Shown here: positions 32,632 through 40,708 of the stretch, piece by piece
Position numbering within the stretch: the stretch's first letter is position 1
Layout of the letters: each line of letters opens with the position of its first letter
From: Chloroflexota bacterium
GTDB taxonomy: Bacteria; Chloroflexota; UBA11872; VXOZ01
Direction: 5' to 3'
Assembly: GCA_028874195.1 (NCBI GenBank)
Contig: JAPPLM010000019.1
Coordinates: 1 to 64,000, forward strand
Length of the DNA: 64,000 nt
Notes under the pieces: model-generated
The model's database searches: none
What the model was told of the DNA's origin: nothing
What the model saw: only the letters and a program-made list of their open reading frames with translations
Position numbers and translations under genes: made by a program

Positions 32632-33848
32632 GAGACCTTTGCATAACTCCTAGTGTAGGGACGAAAATAGGGAGAAACAACCCTGAGCTGGCAGGAGGGC
32701 GTGATGCAGCGGGAAATGGGCCGACCGTCATTGGCGGAAGCGTTGTTGCCTGAGACGTTGGGGCAGAATGAGCGGCTGGAACGTATCGCTGCGGCGATGG
32801 ACTGGGAGCGGTTGGGGCAGGTGGTAGCGGGCATCTACGCGTCTGGTGAAGGCCGGCCGAGCTATCCGCCGTTGCTCATGGTGAAGGTGCTGCTGTTGGA
32901 GCAGTGGTACAACCTGTCAGACGTGCAGATGGAGGAGGCCTTGGGAGATCGGCTCTCGTTTCGACGCTTTGTGGGGTTGGGGCTGCAGGACGACACGCCG
33001 GATCATTCGACCATCAGCCGGTTTCGGAAGGAGTTGGCAGAGCGTGGGTTGAGCGAGCGGTTGTTTGCAGAGTTGCAGACGCAACTGGAGGAGAGGGGGC
33101 TGCTGGTCAAGAGAGGCACACTGTTGGATGCGACGTTGGTGGAGGCGCAGGTGAGGCGACCGTCGCCGGATGCGGGGCTGGGGACGCAAAGTGAGAAAGA
33201 CCCGGATGCGGACTGGACGCGGAGCGGGAGCACACGGCGCGCGCACTTTGGCTACAAGCTGCATGTGGGGATGGATTGGGGGTCAGGGTTGGTGCGGCGG
33301 GCGGAACTGACACCGGCGAAGGTAGCGGAAAGTGCGGTAGCGGACCGTTTGGTGTGCGGCGATGAACTGGCAGTGTACGGCGACCGGGCGTATGAGTCCA
33401 AGCGGCGGCGTGCCTGGTTGAAATCCCAGGGCATTGACGACTGTATCATGCACCGCTCGCACAAGAACCAGAGCGGATTGCCCACATGGCAGCAAGAACG
33501 CAATGCGGCGATCAGGCCGGTGCGGGCGTTAGTGGAGAAAGTGTTTGGGACGTTGAAACGGAGCTACGGCTACTGGCGGGTGCGTTACCGCGGCTTGGAA
33601 CGCAACGCGGTAGAGATGTGGTTGAAGTTGCTGGCATACAACCAGCGGAAGGTGGTGGCACTGACGGCATAGGCCGGATACAGCCGAAAGAGAGGGTATA
33701 AGGCGGCGGAAACGCGGTACAGAGACCGCGTAGGGCCGGCTCAAGACCGCCCCGCCAGCAAACTGCGACCGCTGGCAGAGACCAAGAGCTGCCTTTTCAC
33801 ACCCCGTAAACCACAATGACTACCACACCAGGGTTACGCAAAGGTCTC
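32632..33848 (+). mobile_element. IS5-family insertion sequence
   Basis: A 1217-bp element with imperfect terminal inverted repeats of about 25 bases: GAGACCTTTGCATAACTCC at the left and the reverse complement of GAGACCTTTGCGTAACCC at the right. It carries one complete transposase gene. It is inserted in the MauD-like gene in opposite orientation. No convincing target duplication is seen. The intact ORF and preserved ends suggest it could still move. Confidence 0.88.
32704..33672 (+). CDS. IS5-family DDE transposase
   Basis: A 322-residue transposase. An N-terminal helix-turn-helix region (YPPLLMVKVLLLEQWYNLSD) precedes the DDE domain: Asp in LLDATLVEAQ, Asp in VYGDRAYESK, Glu in LVEKVFGTLKRSYGYWRVRY. 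The latter is the family's E-x6-K/R signature. The ATG at 32704 has AGGAGG five bases before it; a GTG one codon earlier is in frame. No frameshift is evident, so it is probably active. Confidence 0.93.
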   Translation: MQREMGRPSLAEALLPETLGQNERLERIAAAMDWERLGQVVAGIYASGEGRPSYPPLLMVKVLLLEQWYNLSDVQMEEALGDRLSFRRFVGLGLQDDTPDHSTISRFRKELAERGLSERLFAELQTQLEERGLLVKRGTLLDATLVEAQVRRPSPDAGLGTQSEKDPDADWTRSGSTRRAHFGYKLHVGMDWGSGLVRRAELTPAKVAESAVADRLVCGDELAVYGDRAYESKRRRAWLKSQGIDDCIMHRSHKNQSGLPTWQQERNAAIRPVRALVEKVFGTLKRSYGYWRVRYRGLERNAVEMWLKLLAYNQRKVVALTA

Positions 33849-34195
33849 GTTAAGGCTCTTAAATAACTCCTTGCACGGCGGGCAGGTGGGATGGACGAAG
33901 AGCACCAGCAGCTTTTCGCCCACCATGGTCTCCGGGTCTACGGTCCCATTCAGGCCCTCGCCCTGGAAGAGCGGCGCTTGGCTGCCAACGGCGATGCCAA
34001 CTTCACGCTCTTCCCCGACCCGCAGGCGCAACTCGCCAATCTGGCGCATGAGGCCGATGACGATGAAGGCGAGCAGGCCCATGAGGACCCATTGCAAGAG
34101 GTATGTTGCCAGCCAGATGCCTTCCATGTCTGCTGCCTCCGGTTCTCGCCTTTTGTTCGTTTCCTCTAAAGTCGGCTTGATTTTTCGTCGAAGAT

Positions 34196-34222
34196 GGATT
34201 CCCGTTTTCACGGGAATGACGG
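34196..34222. repeat. GGATTCCCGTTTTCACGGGAATGACGG repeat
   Basis: CCCGT-TTTC-ACGGG hairpin with the GGATT and AATGACGG ends seen at 15596-15620. It sits in the 109-base gap between the MauE-like and MauD-like genes. Confidence 0.7.
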
Positions 34223-34236
34223 ACTGTCCCGCTTAC

Positions 34237-34779
34237 CTAATGTGATTGTGCAAGCGCGCGCAGCCGCAGGAATTCCGCGGCGACAAGGGCAATCGCCCAC
34301 GCGCCGATGACGAATACCAGGGTTCCGGCTATGCCGCTTACGTCTGCTCCCAGTTCGCTTGCCAGCAACGGCATGGGGCCGGCCGTGGGCACCAGGAACG
34401 CCAGCAACGCGAGAATAACGACCTGTTTGCTGAGGGTGGCTTTGCCCAGCGGTTGGCCGCCCGCGCCGAAGCAGTAGCAGTCGATGCCGCCCCGGCCTTG
34501 GGCCAAGGCAACGGACGACGCGACGATGAAAGCAATGACAAGGCCAATGCCCAGCCAGACGCCCCAGGCGACGGCGAGGCCCGTAATGAGCAACGTGCCG
34601 CAGAGAAGCTCCAGCAGAGGGACCGCAAAGCTTGCCGGTCGGAGGAAACGTACCGGCACGAAGCCAAACCCGTGCACCGCGGCGCTGAATTCAGACAAGT
34701 GCAGCAGTTTGGCGGCGGCCGCAAGGAGGAAGACACCGCCCATCACCAGTTGGAGCAACAACGCGCCGTACGCCAGCAT
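34237..34779 (-). CDS. MauE/DoxX-like membrane protein for disulfide formation
   Basis: A 180-residue protein with four or five membrane segments (for example LLLQLVMGGVFLLAAAAKLL at the front and LVFVIGAWAIALVAAEFL at the end). GGIDCYCFG contains the paired cysteines (CxC) typical of MauE-type redox membrane proteins, which act like DsbB/VKOR partners for MauD. AAAGGAG lies 7 bases before the start at 34779. It heads the minus-strand set with the MauD-like pseudogene and the 12-Cys protein, so its likely job was to reoxidise MauD for folding that protein. Confidence 0.82.
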   Translation of the reverse strand: MLAYGALLLQLVMGGVFLLAAAAKLLHLSEFSAAVHGFGFVPVRFLRPASFAVPLLELLCGTLLITGLAVAWGVWLGIGLVIAFIVASSVALAQGRGGIDCYCFGAGGQPLGKATLSKQVVILALLAFLVPTAGPMPLLASELGADVSGIAGTLVFVIGAWAIALVAAEFLRLRALAQSH

Positions 34780-35214
34780 CGGCCTGCTCCTTTCACACCC
34801 TGAGAGCCTCAGTCTTGAAACCCTCACCCCAACCCACACGCAGTATCTCTGTCTTAGGTACAGCATAGAATTCCGGCGAGTCAAGGGTTAAAACCCAAGA
34901 AAATCAGAAGAAACCATGAATTTAGGCAGGATCTAGCGGTTCAGCTATTTTGTATCGATGGGCGAATTTACGCTACCGGCGACCCTACCCATCAAAGCAA
35001 ACGTGTCGCACTACTAGGATGGAGTGTGCGACTGCCGTAAGACGCACGCGAAGCGTTAGCCCCAAGTCAGTGTGAATTCGGATTCTCCTATCCTCAGGCG
35101 GGGGAGGCGCTTGCGCCGCAGATTGCAGCACCGCTAGAATGAGGAATCGGTGCCTCTTGGGCCGCGGCTTCTCAGTCTCCTCCATCTAACGTACACACCG
35201 ATCAACTAGCGCTT
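34780..35214. other. Divergent intergenic region before the GT-C gene
   Basis: 435 bases between the MauE-like gene and the GT-C-type gene. No supported gene, hairpin family copy or clear promoter pair was found; promoters for both directions should lie here. Confidence 0.4.
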
Positions 35215-36798
35215 ATGGAACAGACGGCACGCATAACAGGCGGCTTGCGCCAAGGGCTGGCGGCGTGGACGCGCTGGGGGTGGTTGCTTGGCGTCGGGTT
35301 CTTGCTCATTACCCTCGTGAGCCGCATCCCCTTTCGCAGCCAGACGCTCTTTGCGTGGGATTCCGCCAACTACGCGTTTGCCCTCGAGGAATACAACGTC
35401 GCCTTTCATCAGCCGCAACCGCCAGGCTACCCGCTGTATGTAGCCAGCGCCAGACTCTTCTATGCGCTCGGCTTTGACGCCAACACGAGCTATGTGGCTC
35501 TGTCGCTTATCGCCAGCAGCCTGGCGGTGTGGTGTCTCTATCTGCTCGGCTGGCGGCTCTATGACCTCCAGACAGCGGTTGTCAGCGCCTTGTTGCTCGC
35601 TACCAGCAGCAACTTTTGGTCACATGGCGAGGTAGCGTACCCTTATGCTTTCCTGGCTTTGTTCAGCACGTTAATGCTGCTGCTGCTGACGGAGACGAAA
35701 CTGGGGACGCGCAATCTGATAGTTCCGGCCGCGTTCGTGCTGGGTTTGGGCGCCGGTTTCCGTCCGGATCTGCTGCTCTTCCTCTTGCCGGTGTGGGTCT
35801 ACGCCTGGTGGGGCCGCAGCCTACGCAGTCTTGCCGCCGGGTTTGGCGTGCTCCTGGTGGTTGTGTTGGCTTGGGCGATTCCGACCGTGCAGTTATCCGG
35901 CGGCTGGGAGGCGTATCTCCGGGCGTCAACCGAGCACTATGGCTTTTGGGCCGGACAATCTTCAGGTCTGATTGGATATCTCAAGAGTGTGCTGGACAAC
36001 ACACGCACGCTCGTGACCGTTCTCTACAACGGTGTTGGTCTTGCCTTGCTGCCGATTGTCTATTTCTTGGGGCGTTACTTCTCTCCGCAGCAGGTTGTGA
36101 GAGACGCGCGAACCCGCCTGATTCTGCTGTGGATCGCCGTCCCCTTTGTGTTCTATATGGTGGTTTTCATGGGAAATCCCGGCTATGTCCTTTCGTTTCT
36201 GCCGGGCTTAATCATCTACGCCGCATTAGCGGTGCGCGGCTTTGCCCGGGATTGTGAACAGGCTTACCGCTTTCTCATGACGCAGCGCGGCATGGTGACG
36301 ACCGCCATAACGCCGCATCGCGTGTCTCTGGGCATTACGTTTGTGCTCGTCGCAGTCATCACAGTTTCGAATTCCCTTCTGTTTTTCTTCGCCCCCGGTG
36401 CAGGGCGCTATCAGGAGATCCGGCAAATTGACGAGACACTTACCAGGCAGGTGCGTTACATCACCTTGAACCATTCTCCGGACAATACGTTGATTATAGC
36501 GTTCGACCGCTCCCACCAGCTCGAGTACTATCTCCAAGATTATTCGTTCCACCTGCTCTTTAATCCGGGCGACCCCCGCTACTGGGAGTCACGACGGGAA
36601 TTTACGATTCCCGCTGGAATCACGCAGGTACTCTTGCCGGATCTGGGGCGGAATACCAGCGACCGGACTGAGCAGATCGTGGAGATTGGCCTGGGGCCCG
36701 GGGTGAGTCTCTTCGTGGCGCACGTGAAGCCGGGAGACACGCTCATACACGGGCACCAATATGCTTCCGTGCGCCCGCCGCCTGAGGAAGGCGCATGA
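35215..36798 (+). CDS. GT-C-type (GT39/ArnT-like) membrane glycosyltransferase
   Basis: A 527-residue integral membrane protein with about ten to twelve hydrophobic segments. The first periplasmic loop has FAWDSANYAFALEEYN and HQPQPPGYPLYVASAR, a pattern typical of lipid-linked-sugar transferases, with the catalytic Asp in WDS. The C-terminal 130 residues are soluble and beta-rich. It transfers sugars from a polyprenyl donor to protein or lipid outside the membrane, by family analogy. Its stop overlaps the folP start by 4 bases (ATGA), so translation is coupled. Confidence 0.82.
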   Translation: MEQTARITGGLRQGLAAWTRWGWLLGVGFLLITLVSRIPFRSQTLFAWDSANYAFALEEYNVAFHQPQPPGYPLYVASARLFYALGFDANTSYVALSLIASSLAVWCLYLLGWRLYDLQTAVVSALLLATSSNFWSHGEVAYPYAFLALFSTLMLLLLTETKLGTRNLIVPAAFVLGLGAGFRPDLLLFLLPVWVYAWWGRSLRSLAAGFGVLLVVVLAWAIPTVQLSGGWEAYLRASTEHYGFWAGQSSGLIGYLKSVLDNTRTLVTVLYNGVGLALLPIVYFLGRYFSPQQVVRDARTRLILLWIAVPFVFYMVVFMGNPGYVLSFLPGLIIYAALAVRGFARDCEQAYRFLMTQRGMVTTAITPHRVSLGITFVLVAVITVSNSLLFFFAPGAGRYQEIRQIDETLTRQVRYITLNHSPDNTLIIAFDRSHQLEYYLQDYSFHLLFNPGDPRYWESRREFTIPAGITQVLLPDLGRNTSDRTEQIVEIGLGPGVSLFVAHVKPGDTLIHGHQYASVRPPPEEGA

Positions 36799-37685
36799 GC
36801 TTCAACTCTTTGGCTCATGTTGCCAGGCCGGCTGAAACACGTTGCGGCAACCGCATCTTGCAGTGGGGCTCCCGCACCTATGTTGTCGGCATTCTCAATG
36901 TGACGCCGGACTCTTTTTCCGGTGACGGCATCGGCGGCGACGTAGAGCGTGCCGTAGCGCAAGCAGTCCGTTTCGTCGCTGAGGGCGCGGATATCCTCGA
37001 CATTGGCGGGGAGTCCACAAGACCGGGCGCAGACACCGTATCTCTGCAAGAAGAGCTCGACCGCGTGCTGCCCGTAGTCGAGGCAGTGCGGCGGGAGGTG
37101 GATGTCCCGCTTTCGATTGACACGTACAAGGCCGCAGTGGCGCAAGCAGCGGTGCGCGCGGGAGCGGCAATGGTCAACGACGTCTGGGGCCTCGGCGGTG
37201 ATCCCGGCATGGGCGCGACTGTTGCGGCATTGGCTGTGCCGGTGGTGCTCATGCATAATCGTCGTTCTGAGTCGCGCCGGTCGGCGCTTGGCGGCTACTA
37301 CGAGCAGGCTGCCTATGGCGACGTGGCGGAAGACGTAAGCAGAGAACTTGATGAGACGATTGCCCGGGCAACCGCTTGCGGGATCATGGCTGAGAACATC
37401 ATCATCGACCCCGGGATCGGCTTTGGCAAGACGCCGCAACAGAATATCGCACTCATGCGCAACCTCGGTGTGCTTCAGCGTTTAGGGCAGCCGGTGTTGA
37501 TCGGCACTTCTCGGAAATCCTTTATTGGACTAACTCTCGATCTGCCTGTGGAAGAACGCGTGGAAGGCACCGCTGCCACGGTAGCGCTGGCAATCGCGCA
37601 GGGCGTCGATCTCGTGCGTGTCCACGACGTGGGCGCCATGGCGCGCGTGTGCCGTATGGCTGACGCCATCGTACGCGGCGCTTGA
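36795..37685 (+). CDS. folP: Dihydropteroate synthase
   Basis: Condenses p-aminobenzoate with the dihydropterin pyrophosphate to give dihydropteroate. The 296-residue TIM barrel shows GILNVTPDSFSGDG, DIGGESTRPGA, NDVWGL, VLMHNR, IIIDPGIGFGKT and IGTSRKSFIG, all the classical DHPS loops including sulfonamide-binding Ser/Arg. The insert between LMHNR and the Asp-Pro-Gly loop is of normal size. It overlaps the upstream membrane protein gene by ATGA. No other folate gene is nearby. Confidence 0.96.
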   Translation: MSFNSLAHVARPAETRCGNRILQWGSRTYVVGILNVTPDSFSGDGIGGDVERAVAQAVRFVAEGADILDIGGESTRPGADTVSLQEELDRVLPVVEAVRREVDVPLSIDTYKAAVAQAAVRAGAAMVNDVWGLGGDPGMGATVAALAVPVVLMHNRRSESRRSALGGYYEQAAYGDVAEDVSRELDETIARATACGIMAENIIIDPGIGFGKTPQQNIALMRNLGVLQRLGQPVLIGTSRKSFIGLTLDLPVEERVEGTAATVALAIAQGVDLVRVHDVGAMARVCRMADAIVRGA

Positions 37686-37782
37686 CTGCCACTTTGCATT
37701 GGAGACCTGCGGTATGCCCTGCTTTGCTCTGTCCATAGTGATCTACAAGCGTAGGTTGTAGTCTGCGAAGGTAACTCATCCC

Positions 37783-39078
37783 TTGTCGAGTCGACGGAAT
37801 TTTATTCTTGGCGTCATGAATGGCGTCTTCTATGTCACAGGCATGGCCTTTACCAGCGCGACCGTGGCGATGCCCTGGTATGTTAGCCAGCTCACCCAGT
37901 CCAACGTGCTTATCGGCATCTTGCCTGCCATGCAATTGGGCGGATGGGCGTTGCCACAACTGTTCTTGATCAACTACATGCAGCGCCAGCGGCGCAAACT
38001 CAAATTCTACCGGCGCAGCGCCGTGGTGCGGAGTTCCTGCTGGGGGCTGCTGGCTCTCACTGTGCTCATCGCACCGGCACAAGCCGGAATCGTGCTCCCT
38101 GCGCTGATTGGGCTTACTGCCATCGCGTCGCTCTCCGGCGGTTTTACGGGCTTGGCGTTCTTCGACGTGGTGGGACGCATCGTGCCTCGGCGCCAGCTCT
38201 CAACGTTCTTTTCACTGCGCAACTTCTTCGGCGGCATTGGCACCCTGGCGGCGGGGGTGGTCGTGCGCTTTGTATTGGAGCAAACAGGCGCAGACTTGCA
38301 GCCAATTGGCATTCTCTTCGTACTTACCTGGGTGTTTACTATGGCCGGGTACATATCGTTTAGCTGTGTAAAGGAACCGGAGGGTCCGCCGGTTCTGCCA
38401 AAGCGCACAATTGGTGAAGACCTGCGTCGTATCAAGGAGATCGTGCTGAGCGACCCGCCGTTTCGCATGTATCTCATCATTCGCATCCTAGCCATGGTCA
38501 CCTTTGTCGCAATGCCGTTCTACGTGGTGTATGGCGCCAAGGTCCTGAATCTGTCGGCGCCTGTCGTGGCTTCTTCGGCAATCGCGCTTACGGCAGGGGT
38601 AATTGGCAGCAACGTCATCTGGGGTTGGCTGGGAGCCCGCGGTGGCTGGCTGTTGCTCGTGGCTTTGACTTTGATCAGCGTAATGCCGCCGGTTCTGGCT
38701 CTCTCCGCGCAAGTGCTTGCGGCCTCTCAGGCTGCGAGTTCCTTGGTCGATTGGGTATTCCTTGCCGCATTCGTGTTTCTCGGCGCAGCAACCGGCGGCA
38801 ACGAAATCACATTCTCCGTGCTCGCTATCGAGGTCTCGCCGGTGGAGGACCGCATAATCTACCTGGGCTTCACGAATACGCTCATAGGAATCTTGATCTT
38901 CCTTACCCCGGTAGGCGGACTTCTGGCAGATCTTGTGTCCTTCGAGGCCCTCTTTGGGGTGGCCCTAACGGCCGCGGCGCTAACGACCATTCTTGCAGTG
39001 ATTGCGCTGCGCAGCTTTGCCCGGCCAGAACCGGATTTGGCAGAGACGCCGCTGGCGCCGGAACTGGATTCAGCGTAG
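37783..39078 (+). CDS. Major facilitator superfamily transporter
   Basis: A 431-residue polytopic protein with about 12 membrane segments. N-terminal FILGVMNGVFYVTGMAF and QLTQSNVLIGILPAMQLGG resemble distant MFS proteins of the UhpC/BtlA type. The central loop (about residues 200-225) has KEPEGPPVLPKRT. The TTG at 37783 is used as start with GAAGG 10 bases upstream; an ATG 11 codons later is possible. Substrate unknown. It follows folP by 97 bases on the same strand. Confidence 0.8.
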   Translation: MSSRRNFILGVMNGVFYVTGMAFTSATVAMPWYVSQLTQSNVLIGILPAMQLGGWALPQLFLINYMQRQRRKLKFYRRSAVVRSSCWGLLALTVLIAPAQAGIVLPALIGLTAIASLSGGFTGLAFFDVVGRIVPRRQLSTFFSLRNFFGGIGTLAAGVVVRFVLEQTGADLQPIGILFVLTWVFTMAGYISFSCVKEPEGPPVLPKRTIGEDLRRIKEIVLSDPPFRMYLIIRILAMVTFVAMPFYVVYGAKVLNLSAPVVASSAIALTAGVIGSNVIWGWLGARGGWLLLVALTLISVMPPVLALSAQVLAASQAASSLVDWVFLAAFVFLGAATGGNEITFSVLAIEVSPVEDRIIYLGFTNTLIGILIFLTPVGGLLADLVSFEALFGVALTAAALTTILAVIALRSFARPEPDLAETPLAPELDSA

Positions 39079-39186
39079 ATGGCAGTGGCCCTGATACGCC
39101 GGAGGATAGTGTACTTGCCGCGATGCCACAACTTGGAGCTTCACATCTTAGGCTTCAACCTGTCCCGGTGGTGTGACAGGGCTTCT

Positions 39187-39194
39187 TGTATAAT
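39187..39194 (+). promoter_or_regulatory. Likely -10 element before the sugar isomerase gene
   Basis: TGTATAATAC includes a consensus TATAAT (39189-39194), 40 bases before the start at 39234. No good -35 is at 17 bases upstream, so the assignment rests on the -10 alone. Confidence 0.4.
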
Positions 39195-39233
39195 ACGCAG
39201 GGGCTTCTTGGAAACGCAGAAAAGGGCATGACT

Positions 39234-40082
39234 ATGAAGATTGGGATATTCACTGACGAGGTGCATCCGGACTTTGCCACGGGGCTCGGCGTGATGCGCG
39301 AGCACGGCATTATGTATGCGGAGTTGCGGTCTATCAATGGCACGAATCTGATGGACCTCTCCGCTGACGAGTTGGATGACGTGGAGCGTCTCCTTGCAAA
39401 TAACGGCATTCAGGTCAGCGCCCTGGGCACGCCGATCTTCAAGTGCCCGTTGGAAGGCCGCGAGCGGAAGATCGCAGCCGACACCTTTGGCGCACAGGAG
39501 ATGACCTATGAAGAGCATATGGCGCTCCTGCCGCACTGCTTTGCGTTGGCCGAGCGCTTTGGCACACGGGTTGTGCGCTGCTTTTCGTTCTGGCGAGATG
39601 ATGATCCCGAAGAGGTATTTCCCAGAGTGGTGGAGCGTTTCGGCCCGGCGCTCGACCTTGCCGCCAAGCACGGGTTCGATCTCTGTATGGAGAACGAGCC
39701 GACGTGCTACGCGGGTGTAGGTGAGGAATCACACCGGTTGATCGAGGCGGTCGGCTCGCCGCATCTCAAGGCTATTTGGGACCCCGGAAACTGCCTGTGG
39801 GCGGAGGAAGAACCCTATCCCAAGCATTACGCGGCCATCAAGCCCCATCTGGCACACATGCACGTGAAGGATGCGCGTTGGGTGAATGGCGAGATAGAGG
39901 CATGCCGTGTGGGCAAGGGCGAGACCGATTACGATGGTCAATTCCGCGCGCTGGCTAAGGATGGCTATGACGGTGTCTATACGCTGGAAATGCATTACCA
40001 GGTGGCAGGAGCCCCGCCGGAAGCGGCGGCTATCGAATCCGCCAAGGCGCTGCGGGAGATGCTGACGGTCGCCAGCGCATAG
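39234..40082 (+). CDS. Sugar phosphate isomerase/epimerase-family TIM-barrel protein
   Basis: A 282-residue protein of the AP-endonuclease-2-like (xylose isomerase-type) barrel. MKIGIFTDEVHPDFATGL opens it; metal-site residues are expected in CMENEPTCYAG, AIWDPGNCLWAEEEPY (Asp) and LAHMHVKDARW (His), and TLEMHYQ near the end. The ATG at 39234 has AAAGGG 7 bases before it, better than the ATG two codons earlier. The family isomerises keto sugars or inositol derivatives; no specific substrate can be named. A strong terminator follows. Confidence 0.88.
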   Translation: MKIGIFTDEVHPDFATGLGVMREHGIMYAELRSINGTNLMDLSADELDDVERLLANNGIQVSALGTPIFKCPLEGRERKIAADTFGAQEMTYEEHMALLPHCFALAERFGTRVVRCFSFWRDDDPEEVFPRVVERFGPALDLAAKHGFDLCMENEPTCYAGVGEESHRLIEAVGSPHLKAIWDPGNCLWAEEEPYPKHYAAIKPHLAHMHVKDARWVNGEIEACRVGKGETDYDGQFRALAKDGYDGVYTLEMHYQVAGAPPEAAAIESAKALREMLTVASA

Positions 40083-40109
40083 AGACGGCTGTAGACTTAA
40101 TGACGTAAA

Positions 40110-40142
40110 GGGTATCGGCGCATTGCGCCGATACCCTTTTTT
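40110..40142 (+). terminator. Intrinsic terminator
   Basis: GGGTATCGGCGC and GCGCCGATACCC form a perfect 12-bp stem with loop ATT, followed by six T residues. It ends the sugar isomerase transcript; the opposite strand gene stops at 40178. Confidence 0.95.
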
Positions 40143-40177
40143 CTCGCTGGTTTTAGAGGATCAGTGAGCGGCTGATC

Positions 40178-40402
40178 CTAGTCAATCTCGGGAATGTCGA
40201 GATCCATGCCGGGATAGATCGTCTTCGGGTCTTCGCCATCGAAGCGCCACTTATTCTTCTGGAAGATCACATCCCACTTGCCGGCATCGCCATACTCGCG
40301 TTGCGCGATGTCTTCGAGGGTTTCCCCCGGGCCGACTTTGATTGTCGTGCGGACCCCGCCACCAGACTTCTTCTTGCCAAACAATGCATCCAGGAAGCCC
40401 AT
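40178..40402 (-). CDS. Small LysM-domain protein
   Basis: A 74-residue protein. A short basic start (GKKKSGGG) is followed by one LysM-like module: VGPGETLEDIAQREYGDAGKW, then IFQKNK and IYPGMDLDIPE. The form resembles the C-terminal LysM of YgaU/Kbp-type proteins rather than a secreted cell-wall hydrolase, as there is no signal peptide. It is divergent from a Kef-type potassium antiporter, with 306 bases between. Without a BON domain its role is unknown. Confidence 0.85.
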   Translation of the reverse strand: MGFLDALFGKKKSGGGVRTTIKVGPGETLEDIAQREYGDAGKWDVIFQKNKWRFDGEDPKTIYPGMDLDIPEID

Positions 40403-40708
40403 CGCTCACTCCAATCTTTGCTTTGAACGCCTAGCCCCAGACTTCACCGTCAGCACAAAAGTATAGCAGCTTCTCGCTAGGTTGGCAATGCCGGTCACTC
40501 ATCGCACGAATTGTGGTAGTCGCTATAGAATTCTGCCCTGGATGCTCTTGGGCTGTGACGAGACTACGGTCTGGAATCCTTAGTGGCACCGACTGTCTGG
40601 TACCATGTTGGCAGGCTACAGCGATACAGACCCTAGTGAAGCTCGTCTCAGACCACCTAGAGACTTCCTGAAATAGATAAAAGCTCTGGGAGCTGCAGGA
40701 GCAAAGTC
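40403..40708. other. Divergent intergenic region between LysM and Kef-type genes
   Basis: 306 bases. I see no gene and no repeat family member. Promoters for both divergent genes are expected, but no convincing -35/-10 pair stands out. Confidence 0.4.

Larger units (their letters stand above)
32331..34127 (-). pseudogene. MauD-like thioredoxin-fold protein, split by an IS element
   Basis: The N-terminal half (34127 to 33849) encodes MEGIWLATYLLQWVLMGLL, a membrane anchor, then a redoxin domain with VHPTCPPCKELFKSLN, the active-site CxxC. The C-terminal half (32631 to 32331) continues with EKDGTRVVLVSGG, a conserved CPLVI segment and WTPFGFVVDEEG, the cis-Pro region. The 1217-bp insertion between them truncates the protein after the CPPC helix. 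CGGAGG 8 bases before 34127 supports that start. Intact, it would oxidise or isomerise exported thiols like MauD. The two halves are in frame again if four bases were duplicated at insertion, but the flanking TAAC/CCAC do not match. Confidence 0.85.

Noticed and set aside
32632-33848. A target-site duplication flanking the IS element
   Set aside because: The bases outside the inverted repeats (TGG/GTT on the plus strand; TAAC/CCAC as four-base candidates on the minus strand) do not match, so no duplication is claimed.
34985-35185. A 66-codon minus-strand frame in the gap before the GT-C gene
   Set aside because: It has no similarity, no ribosome-binding site and sits in a promoter-type region.
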